DNA of 64,000 nucleotides from Exiguobacterium marinum DSM 16307 (GTDB lineage Bacteria > Bacillota > Bacilli > Exiguobacteriales > Exiguobacteriaceae), in contig NZ_KK211189.1 in NCBI RefSeq assembly GCF_000620845.1, forward strand, positions 945,662 to 1,009,661, written 5' to 3'. Each line of letters begins with the position of its first letter. The first letter of the stretch is position 1. The position numbers and the translations under genes are program-made. Positions 18,176-27,759 of the stretch are shown here, piece by piece. Below the pieces are notes generated by a model. The model did not search any database. It saw only the letters and a list, made by a program, of their open reading frames with translations, and was not told where the DNA came from.

Positions 18176-19732
18176 ATGGCGACCAAATATGCTCTCGAAC
18201 CGGAAGAAGTCAGTTCGAATCAAATTAAATATGGTGCCTTGGTATCCTACGTTTCAATTGGTTTCAATATCATTTCAGGATTTCTCTATACGCCATGGAT
18301 GATCGGAAAGATTGGTCAAGCTAATTATGGATTATACATTTTATCGTTTTCCATCATTGCCATTTTCGCATTTAATCTAGGTCTTGAAGTAGTAGTTGCC
18401 AGATTTTTAAGTAAATATCGAAATGATGGGGATCGGCAAGGTGAAATCCGCTTTCTAGGCATCGCCTACAAATTATTTTTTTTGCTGACCTTTATATTAG
18501 CGGTCGTGTTAGCCATTTTATATGTGTTTCTAGATAATCTTTACGGTAATTTGAGTGCTGGTGATTTAGAGAAACTACAATTTATGTACCCAATTGTTGC
18601 TTTTTACATTTTGATTACCCTAATATCTAAGCCACTCGATGCAGTGTTTATCGTAAATGAGCGTTTCATTCAATTCAATTCATTGTTATTTTTTGAGAAA
18701 GTAGTGATTGTAACCTGTACAATCGTAGCTCTTGTGATGGGGTATGGCGTATATGCGCTCGTTGTAATCAATGCGATTGTTATATTATTAAATAATATTT
18801 TCAAAGTACTATATATATGGAAATATACAGATACTAAAATAGACTTCATGGCCAGCGGGAAAGGAATGTACCGTGAAATTTTTGTTTTTTCCTCTTGGCA
18901 AACGACTGTTGCTGCAACACATAACTTTCTAATGAATATCATGCCGACAGTACTTGTGATTGTAGCAAGTGGGGTTGCCGTTGCAATCTTTTCGATCGGG
19001 ATGGTTGTTCAAGGTTATGTATTGCTTATAGCGACAGCAGTCAATTCACTTTTTTTGCCAAAAGTATCAAGGCTCACCCATTCAGGTGATGTTAAAGATA
19101 TCGAAAACCTGATGATTCGGGTTGGTAGGATTCAACTCTATGTTGTGGGATTCATTACAGTAACATTCATTGCGATTGGATCGGAATTTATTCACTTTTG
19201 GGTAGGTGATGCATTTCGCGAATCATACGTTGTTGCGTCGTTACTCATTGCGATGGGTGTGATTACGCTTCCTCAAGAAATTGCGAACATCCACCTTGTA
19301 ACGACAAATCAAATTCGGTATCGAGCTTACGGGATGGTAATCTCGGCAGTCATCGGTTTAGTGCTCGCAATATTTTTGAGTGGGGCCTACGGCGCGAGTG
19401 GAGCAGCACTCGCTCTCATGATTGGTTACTTAAGTGGAAATGCTGTATTTATGAATATTATCTACGTAAAAATATTAAAGATAGATGTTTTGCGATTTTT
19501 TAAAGAATGTCATTTACAGCTACTGCCTGGACTTTTGTTGACATTAGTTATCGGGATGGTGATTCAACACCTACATCCATCCTCAAATATGATTGAATTT
19601 TTATATAAAGCAGTGGGACTTGTTGCTCTATATGCGGTGTTTACTTGGTTCTTTACGGTGAATCAGTTTGAAAAAGATTTGATTCAATCGATTCTTCCGT
19701 TTAAGCGTATAAAGAAGGGAGAACTCAAATGA
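18176..19732 (+). CDS. Wzx-type polysaccharide flippase
   Basis: 518 residues with about 12-14 membrane helices, of the MOP/PST flippase superfamily. It would turn the undecaprenyl-linked repeat unit to the outer face before polymerisation. A strong AAAGGAGG ribosome site precedes the ATG, 15 bases after the kinase gene. Its stop codon overlaps the start of the sugar transferase gene (ATGA). The sequence gives topology and family but not substrate. Confidence 0.88.
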   Translation: MATKYALEPEEVSSNQIKYGALVSYVSIGFNIISGFLYTPWMIGKIGQANYGLYILSFSIIAIFAFNLGLEVVVARFLSKYRNDGDRQGEIRFLGIAYKLFFLLTFILAVVLAILYVFLDNLYGNLSAGDLEKLQFMYPIVAFYILITLISKPLDAVFIVNERFIQFNSLLFFEKVVIVTCTIVALVMGYGVYALVVINAIVILLNNIFKVLYIWKYTDTKIDFMASGKGMYREIFVFSSWQTTVAATHNFLMNIMPTVLVIVASGVAVAIFSIGMVVQGYVLLIATAVNSLFLPKVSRLTHSGDVKDIENLMIRVGRIQLYVVGFITVTFIAIGSEFIHFWVGDAFRESYVVASLLIAMGVITLPQEIANIHLVTTNQIRYRAYGMVISAVIGLVLAIFLSGAYGASGAALALMIGYLSGNAVFMNIIYVKILKIDVLRFFKECHLQLLPGLLLTLVIGMVIQHLHPSSNMIEFLYKAVGLVALYAVFTWFFTVNQFEKDLIQSILPFKRIKKGELK

Positions 19733-20370
19733 ACATGTATAGTCGTTTTTTTAAGCGCCCTCAAGATCTTTTGTTAGCAATAGTTGCTTTAGTGTTACTT
19801 AGTCCTCTCATAGGGGGGACTGCTCTTCTGATTCGCCTTAAACTAGGTGGGCCGGTTTTATTCAAGCAAAAGCGTCCCGGAAAAGACGGTGTAATTTTTG
19901 AGATGATTAAATTCCGGACAATGACAGACGAAAGGGACGAGGCGGGAGAACTTCTTTCCGATGACAAGCGTTTGACATCATTCGGGCAAAAGTTGCGTTC
20001 GCTCAGCATCGATGAATTGCCTAGTTTGATGAACATTGTGAAAGGTGATTTATCCATCGTTGGACCGCGGCCTCTGCTCGTTGAGTATTTACCACGTTAT
20101 AACGATAGACAAATGCGTCGCCATGAGGTGAGACCGGGATTGACTGGTCTTGCACAAGTGAACGGACGCAATCGTTTATCGTGGGAAGAACGATTCGAGA
20201 TGGATGTGCAATATGTCGACAACATCACGTTTATAGGTGACTGGAAGATTATCTTTCAAACCGTCTATAAAGTACTCAAAAGAGATGGAATCTCTTCGGA
20301 AACATCGGCGACGATGGAAGCATTTATGGGTAGCGAACAAAATCACAAAGAAGACGCCCTCACCCGCTGA
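19729..20370 (+). CDS. Initiating undecaprenyl-phosphate sugar phosphotransferase (EpsL/WcaJ C-terminal type)
   Basis: 213 residues with one N-terminal membrane hairpin (about 14-36) and the conserved polyprenyl phosphoglycosyl transferase domain: [30 protein letters not shown] with the catalytic Asp-Glu pair, GPRPLL and [13 protein letters not shown]. This small monotopic form, like EpsL or PglC, lacks the extra N-terminal domain of WcaJ. It attaches the first sugar-phosphate to undecaprenyl phosphate and so starts repeat-unit assembly. It is the last gene of the main plus-strand run; the stop codon lies inside the terminator hairpin. Confidence 0.92.
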   Translation: MNMYSRFFKRPQDLLLAIVALVLLSPLIGGTALLIRLKLGGPVLFKQKRPGKDGVIFEMIKFRTMTDERDEAGELLSDDKRLTSFGQKLRSLSIDELPSLMNIVKGDLSIVGPRPLLVEYLPRYNDRQMRRHEVRPGLTGLAQVNGRNRLSWEERFEMDVQYVDNITFIGDWKIIFQTVYKVLKRDGISSETSATMEAFMGSEQNHKEDALTR

Positions 20371-20386
20371 GAGCGTTTTTGTTTTT
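20355..20386 (+). terminator. Terminator of the exopolysaccharide operon
   Basis: The arms CGCCCTCA and TGAGAGCG (one mismatch) with a five-base loop are followed by T5-G-T5. The stop codon at 20368-20370 is within the hairpin. Confidence 0.75.
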
Positions 20387-20452
20387 GCATGGATACAGGA
20401 GTTTTACAGAATTTCTCGAATAATACAAAAAGAAAAAGCGCCTGACTGAGTG

Positions 20453-20692
20453 TCAAACACTTTTCTTCATTTGTTGCTTCCGGTCGCGTTGTACTTTCCA
20501 AATCACTGAAGCAATGACGATTAGGATTGGTGCAAAGATCCACGGTCGAGCTTCTAGAATGGCAACAAGTTCAAAAATCGAGAGCCATCCGCTCACCATG
20601 ATTAATACAAGTAAAAAAGTTTTCAGTCCCCCCCGGACCGGAAACCAGAAATAAACGAACAAGGTCACTAAGAAGAAAGCGATTAAGCCCAT
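20453..20692 (-). CDS. Small membrane protein, unknown
   Basis: 79 residues from an ATG preceded by AAAGGA at a good distance. A longer start at 20716 is possible but has no ribosome site. Three hydrophobic helices (about 2-19, 24-43 and 50-68) end in a basic tail WKVQRDRKQQMKKSV. A TATAAT box on the minus strand just upstream suggests its own promoter. It lies opposite to the flanking exopolysaccharide genes. I do not recognise the family. Confidence 0.6.
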   Translation of the reverse strand: MGLIAFFLVTLFVYFWFPVRGGLKTFLLVLIMVSGWLSIFELVAILEARPWIFAPILIVIASVIWKVQRDRKQQMKKSV

Positions 20693-20817
20693 GCAATTTG
20701 TCCTTTCACCCATCATTTTGACTCATTATAGCAAAGAACATCGAGAGAGTGTTAGAAGCTTCACTTCTTAGGCGTGTTTCGGTACGCTTAGAAAAGATGA
20801 TTGAAGGAGGAACAGAT

Positions 20818-22059
20818 GTGAAATTTGGAATTATTGGTTTAGGATACGTTGGATTGGCCACACTTTGCGGATTGGCAAAAGCCGGTCATCACGTCATCGG
20901 TGTCGAGGCTGACGAAGAGAAGTTACGTCTCCTCATGAGTGGACACCCACCATTCCATGAACCAGGCATGGCAGAGGTGCTACAAGAGCACGCCGATCAA
21001 ATCACGTTAACAGATCGTGTTGCGGATACGGAGCAGGTCGACTATTTGATTCTTGCGGTCGGGACACCGAGCAAGTCAGATGGTAGCTGTGACTTATCCT
21101 ATATCGAAGCAGTCCTTTCGGAACTGAGAACGAAGCATAAAATTATCATTCGTAGTTCAGTCCCCCCCGGTACGACAGATTTATTGAACATCATGTATCC
21201 CTCTCATACGTTTGCGATCGTACCTGAGTTTTTACAAGAGGGACGTGCACTTGCGGATGTCTTGAAGCCACATCGGGTCGTTATCGGCTGTGAGGACCTT
21301 GAAGTGTCAGAGGAGCTGGCCGGCATATACGGTCGTCTCGGCGTTCCGCTCATCTGTACGACACCCATCAACGCAGAACTCATCAAATACGCATCGAATG
21401 CATTTTTAGCCACGAAAATCAGCTTCATGAATGACTTGTCGCGCTTAGCCGATAAAGCAGGTGCTGATATTACAACAATTGCGGATGGAATGGGACTCGA
21501 TCCGCGTATCGGGCGCTCGTTCTTAAACGCAGGAATTGGATATGGCGGATCGTGCTTCCCGAAAGATATGAACGCACTGCTTCATGTCGCGAAAGAGAAC
21601 GAGACTGACTTGCGTGTCATCCGAGCGGCGGCAAAAGTGAATGAGACGCAAATCGAATATGTGCTGTCTAAACTAAATCTTCAACCGAACATGCGGGTTG
21701 CGATTCTTGGTTTGGCATTCAAGCCGGGAACGGACGATATGCGGGATGCCCCGTCGATTTTACTCGCGCACCATATGGTCGCCCGAGACGTTGAAGTCAT
21801 CGGGTATGATCCGATTGCGACGTGGGAGTATCCGCAGGCGGCAACGATTGAAGAGGCGTTGCATGGTGCGGACTGTGCTGTTCTCGTCACGGAATGGGAT
21901 GAGCTCGTGAATTTGAGACCGGAATCCTTTTCGAGTATGCGTCAGCGTCGCTTGATTGATGCGCGAAACGCGTGGAAGTTTGCGCGCGACCCGGGTGCTG
22001 TTTCGTACGAAGGAACCGGACGGATGCAGCGTCCATCGAACACACCGACTTCAAACTAA
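20818..22059 (+). CDS. ugd: UDP-glucose 6-dehydrogenase
   Basis: 413 residues from a GTG start, with AAGGAGG seven bases upstream; the longer in-frame extension to 20749 has no ribosome site and breaks the Rossmann N-terminus. It oxidises UDP-glucose (or a related UDP-hexose) to the uronic acid using NAD. Motifs: GLGYVG at 7-12 for NAD, SSVPPGTT, and GYGGSCFPKD with the catalytic cysteine, then the C-terminal LGLAFKPGTDDMRDAPS. It supplies UDP-glucuronate for the polymer of the adjacent locus, making that polymer acidic, or for teichuronic acid. It has its own terminator. Confidence 0.92.
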   Translation: MKFGIIGLGYVGLATLCGLAKAGHHVIGVEADEEKLRLLMSGHPPFHEPGMAEVLQEHADQITLTDRVADTEQVDYLILAVGTPSKSDGSCDLSYIEAVLSELRTKHKIIIRSSVPPGTTDLLNIMYPSHTFAIVPEFLQEGRALADVLKPHRVVIGCEDLEVSEELAGIYGRLGVPLICTTPINAELIKYASNAFLATKISFMNDLSRLADKAGADITTIADGMGLDPRIGRSFLNAGIGYGGSCFPKDMNALLHVAKENETDLRVIRAAAKVNETQIEYVLSKLNLQPNMRVAILGLAFKPGTDDMRDAPSILLAHHMVARDVEVIGYDPIATWEYPQAATIEEALHGADCAVLVTEWDELVNLRPESFSSMRQRRLIDARNAWKFARDPGAVSYEGTGRMQRPSNTPTSN

Positions 22060-22066
22060 TATTGTT

Positions 22067-22096
22067 CAGGACTGCTCATATAGGCGGTCCTGTTTT
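22067..22096 (+). terminator. Terminator after ugd
   Basis: The arms CAGGACTGC and GCGGTCCTG (one wobble pair) are followed by TTTT. Confidence 0.75.
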
Positions 22097-22156
22097 CGTG
22101 TAATTTGAATCCTTCAGAAGTCTTGTATCGTAAAGAAAGGAGAGGAGGCGAGGCAT

Positions 22157-22885
22157 ATGTGGATTCTCATTCTAGTAGCAGGAATCGTCGTCGCGTTAGG
22201 CTTCGCGGTAGACAGGTTCGGTTGGTATCATCTGATCTCAGGGTATAATACGATGTCTAAAGAGAGGCAAGAACGTGTCGACATCAAGCGGGTGGCGCGA
22301 CTGATTGCTTGGATGTGTTACGGCATTGGCGCAATGTTTCTGTTGATTGCACTCATCGACTTATCTGGATGGAGCGCACCACTCGAACCGTTCTTTCTCG
22401 TCCTATTCGTCTTCATCGTCGCCATGCTTTGGCGGATGCAGCGGTATGACGGGAACATCTTTGATGAATCTGGTCGTTTGAGACCGGGTGGGAAAAAGCG
22501 CCTCATCCCAATCATCATCGTCTCTGTCATATTACTCGTCGGTGTGCCCGCGCTCCTATTTTGGTTCAGTCAACCGACTGAGGTGACCGTGACGGATGAG
22601 GCGATTGTCATTGAAGGCAGTTATGGTCGTGAAGTCCCGCTCGATGAAGTGGAAGACGTGACATGGACAATCTTACCGGACATCGCGCGTCGGACGAACG
22701 GAGCAGACACGGGAACACGCCTGACGGGACATTTTCGCACGGAAGCAGGAGAAGATGTCCTCCTGTTTATCGATCGCGATGTCGAACCGGTCATTCGACT
22801 CGATTGGTCGGCAGAACCAATCTATCTCAATCAGTCGTCGGCAGAAGCGACGCGAGCATTATATGAAGAGATTCAATCACGCTGA
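22157..22885 (+). CDS. DUF3784-like membrane protein with PH-like C-terminal domain
   Basis: 242 residues. The N-terminal half has three membrane helices with the GWYHLISGYNTMSKERQE stretch, characteristic of DUF3784 proteins. A fourth helix (about 114-134) leads into an extracellular-type beta-rich domain of about 100 residues (PTEVTVTDEAIVIEGSYG onward) resembling bacterial PH-like domains. AAGGAGAGGAGG precedes the ATG. Function is unknown; such proteins are often found in stress or secretion contexts. It is followed by the terminator shared with the minus-strand phosphodiesterase gene. Confidence 0.65.
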   Translation: MWILILVAGIVVALGFAVDRFGWYHLISGYNTMSKERQERVDIKRVARLIAWMCYGIGAMFLLIALIDLSGWSAPLEPFFLVLFVFIVAMLWRMQRYDGNIFDESGRLRPGGKKRLIPIIIVSVILLVGVPALLFWFSQPTEVTVTDEAIVIEGSYGREVPLDEVEDVTWTILPDIARRTNGADTGTRLTGHFRTEAGEDVLLFIDRDVEPVIRLDWSAEPIYLNQSSAEATRALYEEIQSR

Positions 22886-22917
22886 AAAAAGGGACACTCA
22901 ATGCGAGTGTCCCTTCG
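22885..22917. terminator. Terminator between convergent genes at 22.9 kb
   Basis: The arms GGGACACTC and GAGTGTCCC enclose AATGC. The six A residues before the left arm give a T-run on the minus strand, so it acts mainly for the minus-strand gene, whose stop lies inside the hairpin. Confidence 0.85.
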
Positions 22918-25594
22918 TGTTGACCCAAGTTTCAAATGAAGCCGCATCAAGAGCGGGTGAGAAGTAGTAGCCCTGCCCGAGCTCGACTCCTTCATGAATC
23001 ATTCGTGACAGGTCGTCATCGGTCTCGATGCCTTCAGCGAGGGCGGTCAGCTGTTGCTCGTTTGCAAAACGCGACACGGCACGTAAGAAGGATGTACTTT
23101 CTTTCGCCTTCCCACTCACATACATCCGGTCGATTTTGACTTCTTGAATCGGCAAATGCCAAATCGCTTCGAATGAGGCATATCCGGTCCCGAAGTCGTC
23201 AATCGAGAGGCAATATCCGAGGTCGGCGATATCTTCTAACCGTTCGAGTTCACTCTCATACGACATAATATCTGACGACTCCGTCAATTCAATCTTCAAT
23301 CGGTCCGGTAGCCAAGGATGTAGCTCGATGGAGTCCCGAAGTTTCGCTACAATCGACGGGTCGACCGAATGAGCCGACAAGTTGAACGACAGTGAGATGT
23401 CTTCGAAAGGCGTGTCTTGCCACGCGACGAGCTGTGCGATCGTCTGGTCGAGAATGTTGTGCGATAGCCATAAGATTTGATCGGATCGCTCTGCGACACG
23501 AATGAATTCGTTCGGTGGAATGACTCCGACGTCAGGATGTGTCCAGCGGGCGAGTACTTCCGCTCCGACGACACGGCCTGTTTTCAGCTCGACTTGTGGC
23601 TGATAGGCGACCGTCAATTCACCTTTTCGGATCGCCTCTGGAAGCGCCTGCTCAATCAGTGCGGCGAGTTGCATCTGGGCTAGGATGTCTGAGTCATACC
23701 AAACGGATGGGATGCGGGTTTCTTTGGCGTGTTGTAACGCCTTCATCGCCTCAAACAGACAATCGTTATACGCAGGTTTCGTCTCGGTTGCACCGATTTG
23801 AATGTGTACATTTTGTCGTTTATGATTGACTGTCAATTCCGTCGGGAACAGTTCCAATAATTCATGTTCATCCTCAAAAGAGAAGCCTCTGACATACAGC
23901 ATGAACGTGTCGTCCCGATACCGCCCGAATAGATGTTGTGCATATTTGGACAGGCGAGCCTCGACGGTGCGCGCGAACTCGTTCATGAGAAGATCGGCGT
24001 ATGCCGGATCGTACCAATCGACGAGGTGATGGTAGTCATGCAGTCTAATCAAGACGAATGCACCGTCAATCTCTTGATTCTCCCATCTGCGGATGAAGCC
24101 ATACTCGTTGTAGAGGTTGGTCGCCAAATCGAAGCGCACGAGACGGTCGACTTTTCGTTCCCGCTCGACACGATCAGTCTCATCTTCAACAATCAAATAA
24201 TATGTCAATTGTTCTTCCCGTTTTAGTGGTGTCAATTTCACGTTCAAATAACGAGTATGTTCGCCTTTCAAATGGATGATGAATTGGGCGCTCGTTCCTT
24301 GGTCGGTCACGCCTTCAAGTGCTTGTTCGAACAGACGGCGACCCGTCTCGGTGAACAGTTGGTTGATCTCATATAAATTTCGGTCGCCAAAAAACTGACG
24401 GAACATCTCATTTCGTTCAATCAGATTATAAGAATCATCCATCAGCGCGATGGCGAGCCCGGTCTCTGAAAAGAGGGACGACCAACGTTCGTGATAGCGC
24501 ACGAGATCCTGTGAGCGATTCTCAAGCTCATGGAAGGTCGAATGAACGCTTGCGGCAATCTCGCGTAACTCGTCCTCGATGCCACGGAAGTCATGCGTCT
24601 TCGGGAACATTTCTTCAACCGGCGTGAGACTTGGATCGATAGCAAGCGCTCGTGCCTTGAGGTGCGCCAAATCGTGATTGTAACGCTTGCGCGTATAGTA
24701 AAGCAGGGAAATCAGTCCGAGTGATAAGAGGAATGTCATGACGAATGAGGTAGTGGCGAGAATTTGGTAATGTTTACTTTCTTCTCGTAGCGCGACCTCT
24801 GAAGTAGAGCGAATCGAGCGAAGAGCCCCATACGCATCTTCGTAGACGTTCGTTGAATTGACATAACGAGCTTCGAGAGATGCCTCACGGTTTGCCATAT
24901 TGGCGAACGATTGACCACTTTCTGCCACGTCGATGACGGCTTTCGTTTGTAACGTTGTGTTCGATGCGATGATTGTTTGGATGATTGCCGCTTCGCCTAC
25001 AATCAAATCAACGGTACTGGCCAGTTGGTTCTCGTCAATTGAATCACCAAGTAAAGAAGCGCCGTTTCGCATGAGCATCGATTGCATCCGCATAATGGCG
25101 TCAATCAGTTCATAAGCTGCATTCGGTTGATTCGTTTGTTCGAGCGCTTGATAGAACCAACGGCGATTGATTGAACTGATGACATCGTTCGGGACCGCCT
25201 CGAATCGCTCTTCTTCGAGAATACGGTTCAAATCGTTCGAGAACGTCTGAAGCGTCTCTCGTTCCCGTTCGTTTATACCAGCTTCGAAGTCGTTCAATAA
25301 ACGCTCATTGTATTGGAGTGCCCGTTCTTTGTACGGTGTGGATAAGAACGATGACGTCTGATTCGACTGTTCCTCGTAACGGGTCGCCGCCTCGAAGAGC
25401 GTCACATACGCTTCGACACCAGCCAGGTCTGACGCCTGACTCAAATTCGCGATTGTCTGGTCGATGGCTTCTTGTTTTTCATGCCAATAAAAACTCGTTC
25501 CAAGCCCAAACAACAGGACACCGATGAGACAAGCGACTGCAAGCGCCATCGTGTAGATACGGTATGGAATTTTCGCGAAACGGGATTGGTCCAT
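22898..25594 (-). CDS. Membrane PAS-GGDEF(degenerate)-EAL c-di-GMP phosphodiesterase
   Basis: 898 residues from the ATG preceded by AAAGGAGGTG. Two membrane helices (about 12-32 and 280-300) bracket a large helical extracellular sensor. A PAS-like domain follows (about 370-480), then a GGDEF fold whose signature is RDDTF, so it cannot make c-di-GMP. The EAL domain (about 640-890) has EVL for EAL and all expected catalytic residues: NLS, ELTES, IDDFGTG, KIDR, EGIE and QGYYFS. It should therefore hydrolyse c-di-GMP in response to an external signal. It could oppose the c-di-GMP receptor of the yda-like operon. The ligand is unknown. Confidence 0.87.
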   Translation of the reverse strand: MDQSRFAKIPYRIYTMALAVACLIGVLLFGLGTSFYWHEKQEAIDQTIANLSQASDLAGVEAYVTLFEAATRYEEQSNQTSSFLSTPYKERALQYNERLLNDFEAGINERERETLQTFSNDLNRILEEERFEAVPNDVISSINRRWFYQALEQTNQPNAAYELIDAIMRMQSMLMRNGASLLGDSIDENQLASTVDLIVGEAAIIQTIIASNTTLQTKAVIDVAESGQSFANMANREASLEARYVNSTNVYEDAYGALRSIRSTSEVALREESKHYQILATTSFVMTFLLSLGLISLLYYTRKRYNHDLAHLKARALAIDPSLTPVEEMFPKTHDFRGIEDELREIAASVHSTFHELENRSQDLVRYHERWSSLFSETGLAIALMDDSYNLIERNEMFRQFFGDRNLYEINQLFTETGRRLFEQALEGVTDQGTSAQFIIHLKGEHTRYLNVKLTPLKREEQLTYYLIVEDETDRVERERKVDRLVRFDLATNLYNEYGFIRRWENQEIDGAFVLIRLHDYHHLVDWYDPAYADLLMNEFARTVEARLSKYAQHLFGRYRDDTFMLYVRGFSFEDEHELLELFPTELTVNHKRQNVHIQIGATETKPAYNDCLFEAMKALQHAKETRIPSVWYDSDILAQMQLAALIEQALPEAIRKGELTVAYQPQVELKTGRVVGAEVLARWTHPDVGVIPPNEFIRVAERSDQILWLSHNILDQTIAQLVAWQDTPFEDISLSFNLSAHSVDPSIVAKLRDSIELHPWLPDRLKIELTESSDIMSYESELERLEDIADLGYCLSIDDFGTGYASFEAIWHLPIQEVKIDRMYVSGKAKESTSFLRAVSRFANEQQLTALAEGIETDDDLSRMIHEGVELGQGYYFSPALDAASFETWVNTKGHSH

Positions 25595-25664
25595 CCGGCA
25601 CCTCCTTTTTTTCTTCATCATACTCCGATTTCGGGTCACGGGATGAAATTCCTGCAAAACGAAA

Positions 25665-25690
25665 GAAAAACCCGACTTTTGTCGGGTTTA
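25665..25690 (-). terminator. Terminator of the NlpC/P60 gene
   Basis: AACCCGAC and GTCGGGTT flank TTTT; on the minus strand the hairpin is followed by TTTTTC, ending transcription from the cell-wall hydrolase gene. Confidence 0.85.
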
Positions 25691-25705
25691 TTAACGTGAC
25701 TTTAG

Positions 25706-27478
25706 TCACGGGCGCTTATAACCGATCAAGCGTGATTGCCAATACGGTTCTTTACTGATTTGGTTATAACCTAATCCGTATGAACCGGCATGGATGAATG
25801 TATCAGAGTTAATCATGATGCCCATATGCGATGGTCCTGCGGTATACGTGTTTTCGAAAAAGACGAGATCACCGGGCTGCGGGACGAACGACTTCGGTAA
25901 TTGTGCTCCGAAGTAAGCGCCGCTCCAATAATTGGCCACGTTCGTACGTGGGATGCTGACACCGGATTGATTGAATACATAATAGATGAGACCTGAACAA
26001 TCGAATCCGCCGTTGGCCGGGCTAGAAGATGCCCACACGTATGGTGTACCCACATACTGTTTAGCGACCTGGATGGTCGAAAGTCGTGTCGACTGAGCGC
26101 TTTGTCCTTTGATTTCTGTGACGGCTGATTTTGCGACAAATCCTGAAGAGAGCCGATAGTGCGTAGCCGTCTCTCCAATGATGTTCAACAGTTCTCCGCG
26201 GAGTGTCGAACCGACCGTACTGCTCGCCTCGCTCGCCTGTGACCGAATCGAAGTCGGATAGTACGTATAGTACGAGTTCGCGTCATAGGAACCTTCGACC
26301 CAAGCCGGACCTTCTGACGAGCCTTTCGGGACCGTTTTCACATAGGCCGAGGCAACAAAGCCGACCGTATTCCCGTAATAGATTTGTAGCCAACCTTTTG
26401 AAGACTCGACGACGCGCAACGTCTGTCCCGCTTTGACACTACCGATAATCGTCGCACTCGTTGAAGAGCTCGAACGGACGTTCAAAGAGGGAGTGTTGAC
26501 GATGTAATCAACAGTGGCATTGCCAGCACCGGCATCTCCTTCATTGGGGGCAGGGTCACTCGGTGTCGTGGTCGTTTGCTTTAAATAACCGGCGCTCACG
26601 TATCCGGATTTACCATTATACGTGACATAGTACCAGCTACCTGACTGTTTCGTCGCCTGGACGACCGTGCCGTTCGGGATGGACGTGACGAGGGCGTAGC
26701 CGATGCCGGCACCTTGCCGAACATTCAAGTTTGCGGTCGTGGTGAACTGTTGGTTGATGGATTGTTCTGTACTCGGTGACGTAGGTGTCGCTGATTCAGA
26801 TGTCGTTAAATATGTATTGGCGACATATCCAGTTTTTGTCCCGTACTTTACTTTCGACCATGAGCCTTCGACAGCTAAGACGGTGACCGTCTTGCCCTTA
26901 GGAATCGTGAGCACCACGGTCGTCTTTGTTGACTTCGACGAGCGAAGATTCAAGTTTACTTTCGTTTGGGCCGTCGCCGCGTTCGGTGTGACAGTCGAAG
27001 GCGTGTCTGCTCCGCTTGACGTGGAAGCTTTTTGTAAATAGTCGTTATGCACCCACCCGGTCTGTCCGCCGTAACTGACTTTCGTCCACGATCCTTTTGA
27101 TTGAATCGGGGTGAGCGTTTTGCCTTTTGGAATCGTCAAGAGGACGCGGTGCCACGTTCCTCCGGCGAGTCGCATGTTCAACGCATGCGTCGTCGTGACA
27201 CGATTCGTACTCGCAGCGGTCAACGATGAACCGCCTGTCGATGCAGACGCATTTCCTGTGAGACGTAGTGTCTGACCGACGCGAATATTGTTAGAGGATA
27301 GTCCGTTCAAAGATTTAACCGTCGCGACAGATACATCGTAGGAACGGCTGATGGACCATAATGTATCACCAGAACGTACCGTATGCGTGGTTGCAGCCGC
27401 AGCTTCGTCCGCGTGGGTAAGTATACTTACCGCTGCGAGAGCCGCGAATGAGTAAGTGAGACCAGACTTTGAATTCAT
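25706..27478 (-). CDS. Secreted LysM-SH3b(x5)-NlpC/P60 peptidoglycan endopeptidase
   Basis: 590 residues from the ATG with GAAAGGATG upstream. Order: signal peptide (1-34, ending EAAAA), LysM domain (TVRSGDTLWSIS to TLRLTG, about 35-76), four clear bacterial SH3 domains with the LNMR/LNLR/LNVR start signature, one divergent SH3-like repeat, then the NlpC/P60 domain (about 465-590). The catalytic cysteine is in GGFDCSGL and histidines are in SHMGIM and FIHAG. It would bind the wall and cleave stem peptides (D-glutamyl-diamino acid type). Regulation is not evident. It has its own terminator and is separate from the phosphodiesterase gene downstream. Confidence 0.93.
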   Translation of the reverse strand: MNSKSGLTYSFAALAAVSILTHADEAAAATTHTVRSGDTLWSISRSYDVSVATVKSLNGLSSNNIRVGQTLRLTGNASASTGGSSLTAASTNRVTTTHALNMRLAGGTWHRVLLTIPKGKTLTPIQSKGSWTKVSYGGQTGWVHNDYLQKASTSSGADTPSTVTPNAATAQTKVNLNLRSSKSTKTTVVLTIPKGKTVTVLAVEGSWSKVKYGTKTGYVANTYLTTSESATPTSPSTEQSINQQFTTTANLNVRQGAGIGYALVTSIPNGTVVQATKQSGSWYYVTYNGKSGYVSAGYLKQTTTTPSDPAPNEGDAGAGNATVDYIVNTPSLNVRSSSSTSATIIGSVKAGQTLRVVESSKGWLQIYYGNTVGFVASAYVKTVPKGSSEGPAWVEGSYDANSYYTYYPTSIRSQASEASSTVGSTLRGELLNIIGETATHYRLSSGFVAKSAVTEIKGQSAQSTRLSTIQVAKQYVGTPYVWASSSPANGGFDCSGLIYYVFNQSGVSIPRTNVANYWSGAYFGAQLPKSFVPQPGDLVFFENTYTAGPSHMGIMINSDTFIHAGSYGLGYNQISKEPYWQSRLIGYKRP

Positions 27479-27759
27479 AGCGTCACATCCTTTCAAAGAG
27501 TGAGAATGAAACCATTCAACAAGTGAGACAATACAAGTTTATTGTACGGTGAGACGAAATGAGCAAGCAATGGGGCAAAAGGTCAATTCACGTCCCTTTA
27601 TTGAAAAGGAGGTCAATAATTTATAAATGGGTATAAATGGATATTTAACGGATTCGAAAAAGGAGGAAGTATTGACTTTCTGTTGAATTTTGGAAAACGT
27701 GACGTGTGATGTTTCATGCTATCATTAGGTCAAAATAAATTTGGTGAGGTAGCAGACTG

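Noticed and set aside
10371-22059. Insertion sequence or integrase at the edges of the capsule locus
   Set aside because: No transposase-like frame or terminal inverted repeats were seen despite the compositional difference.
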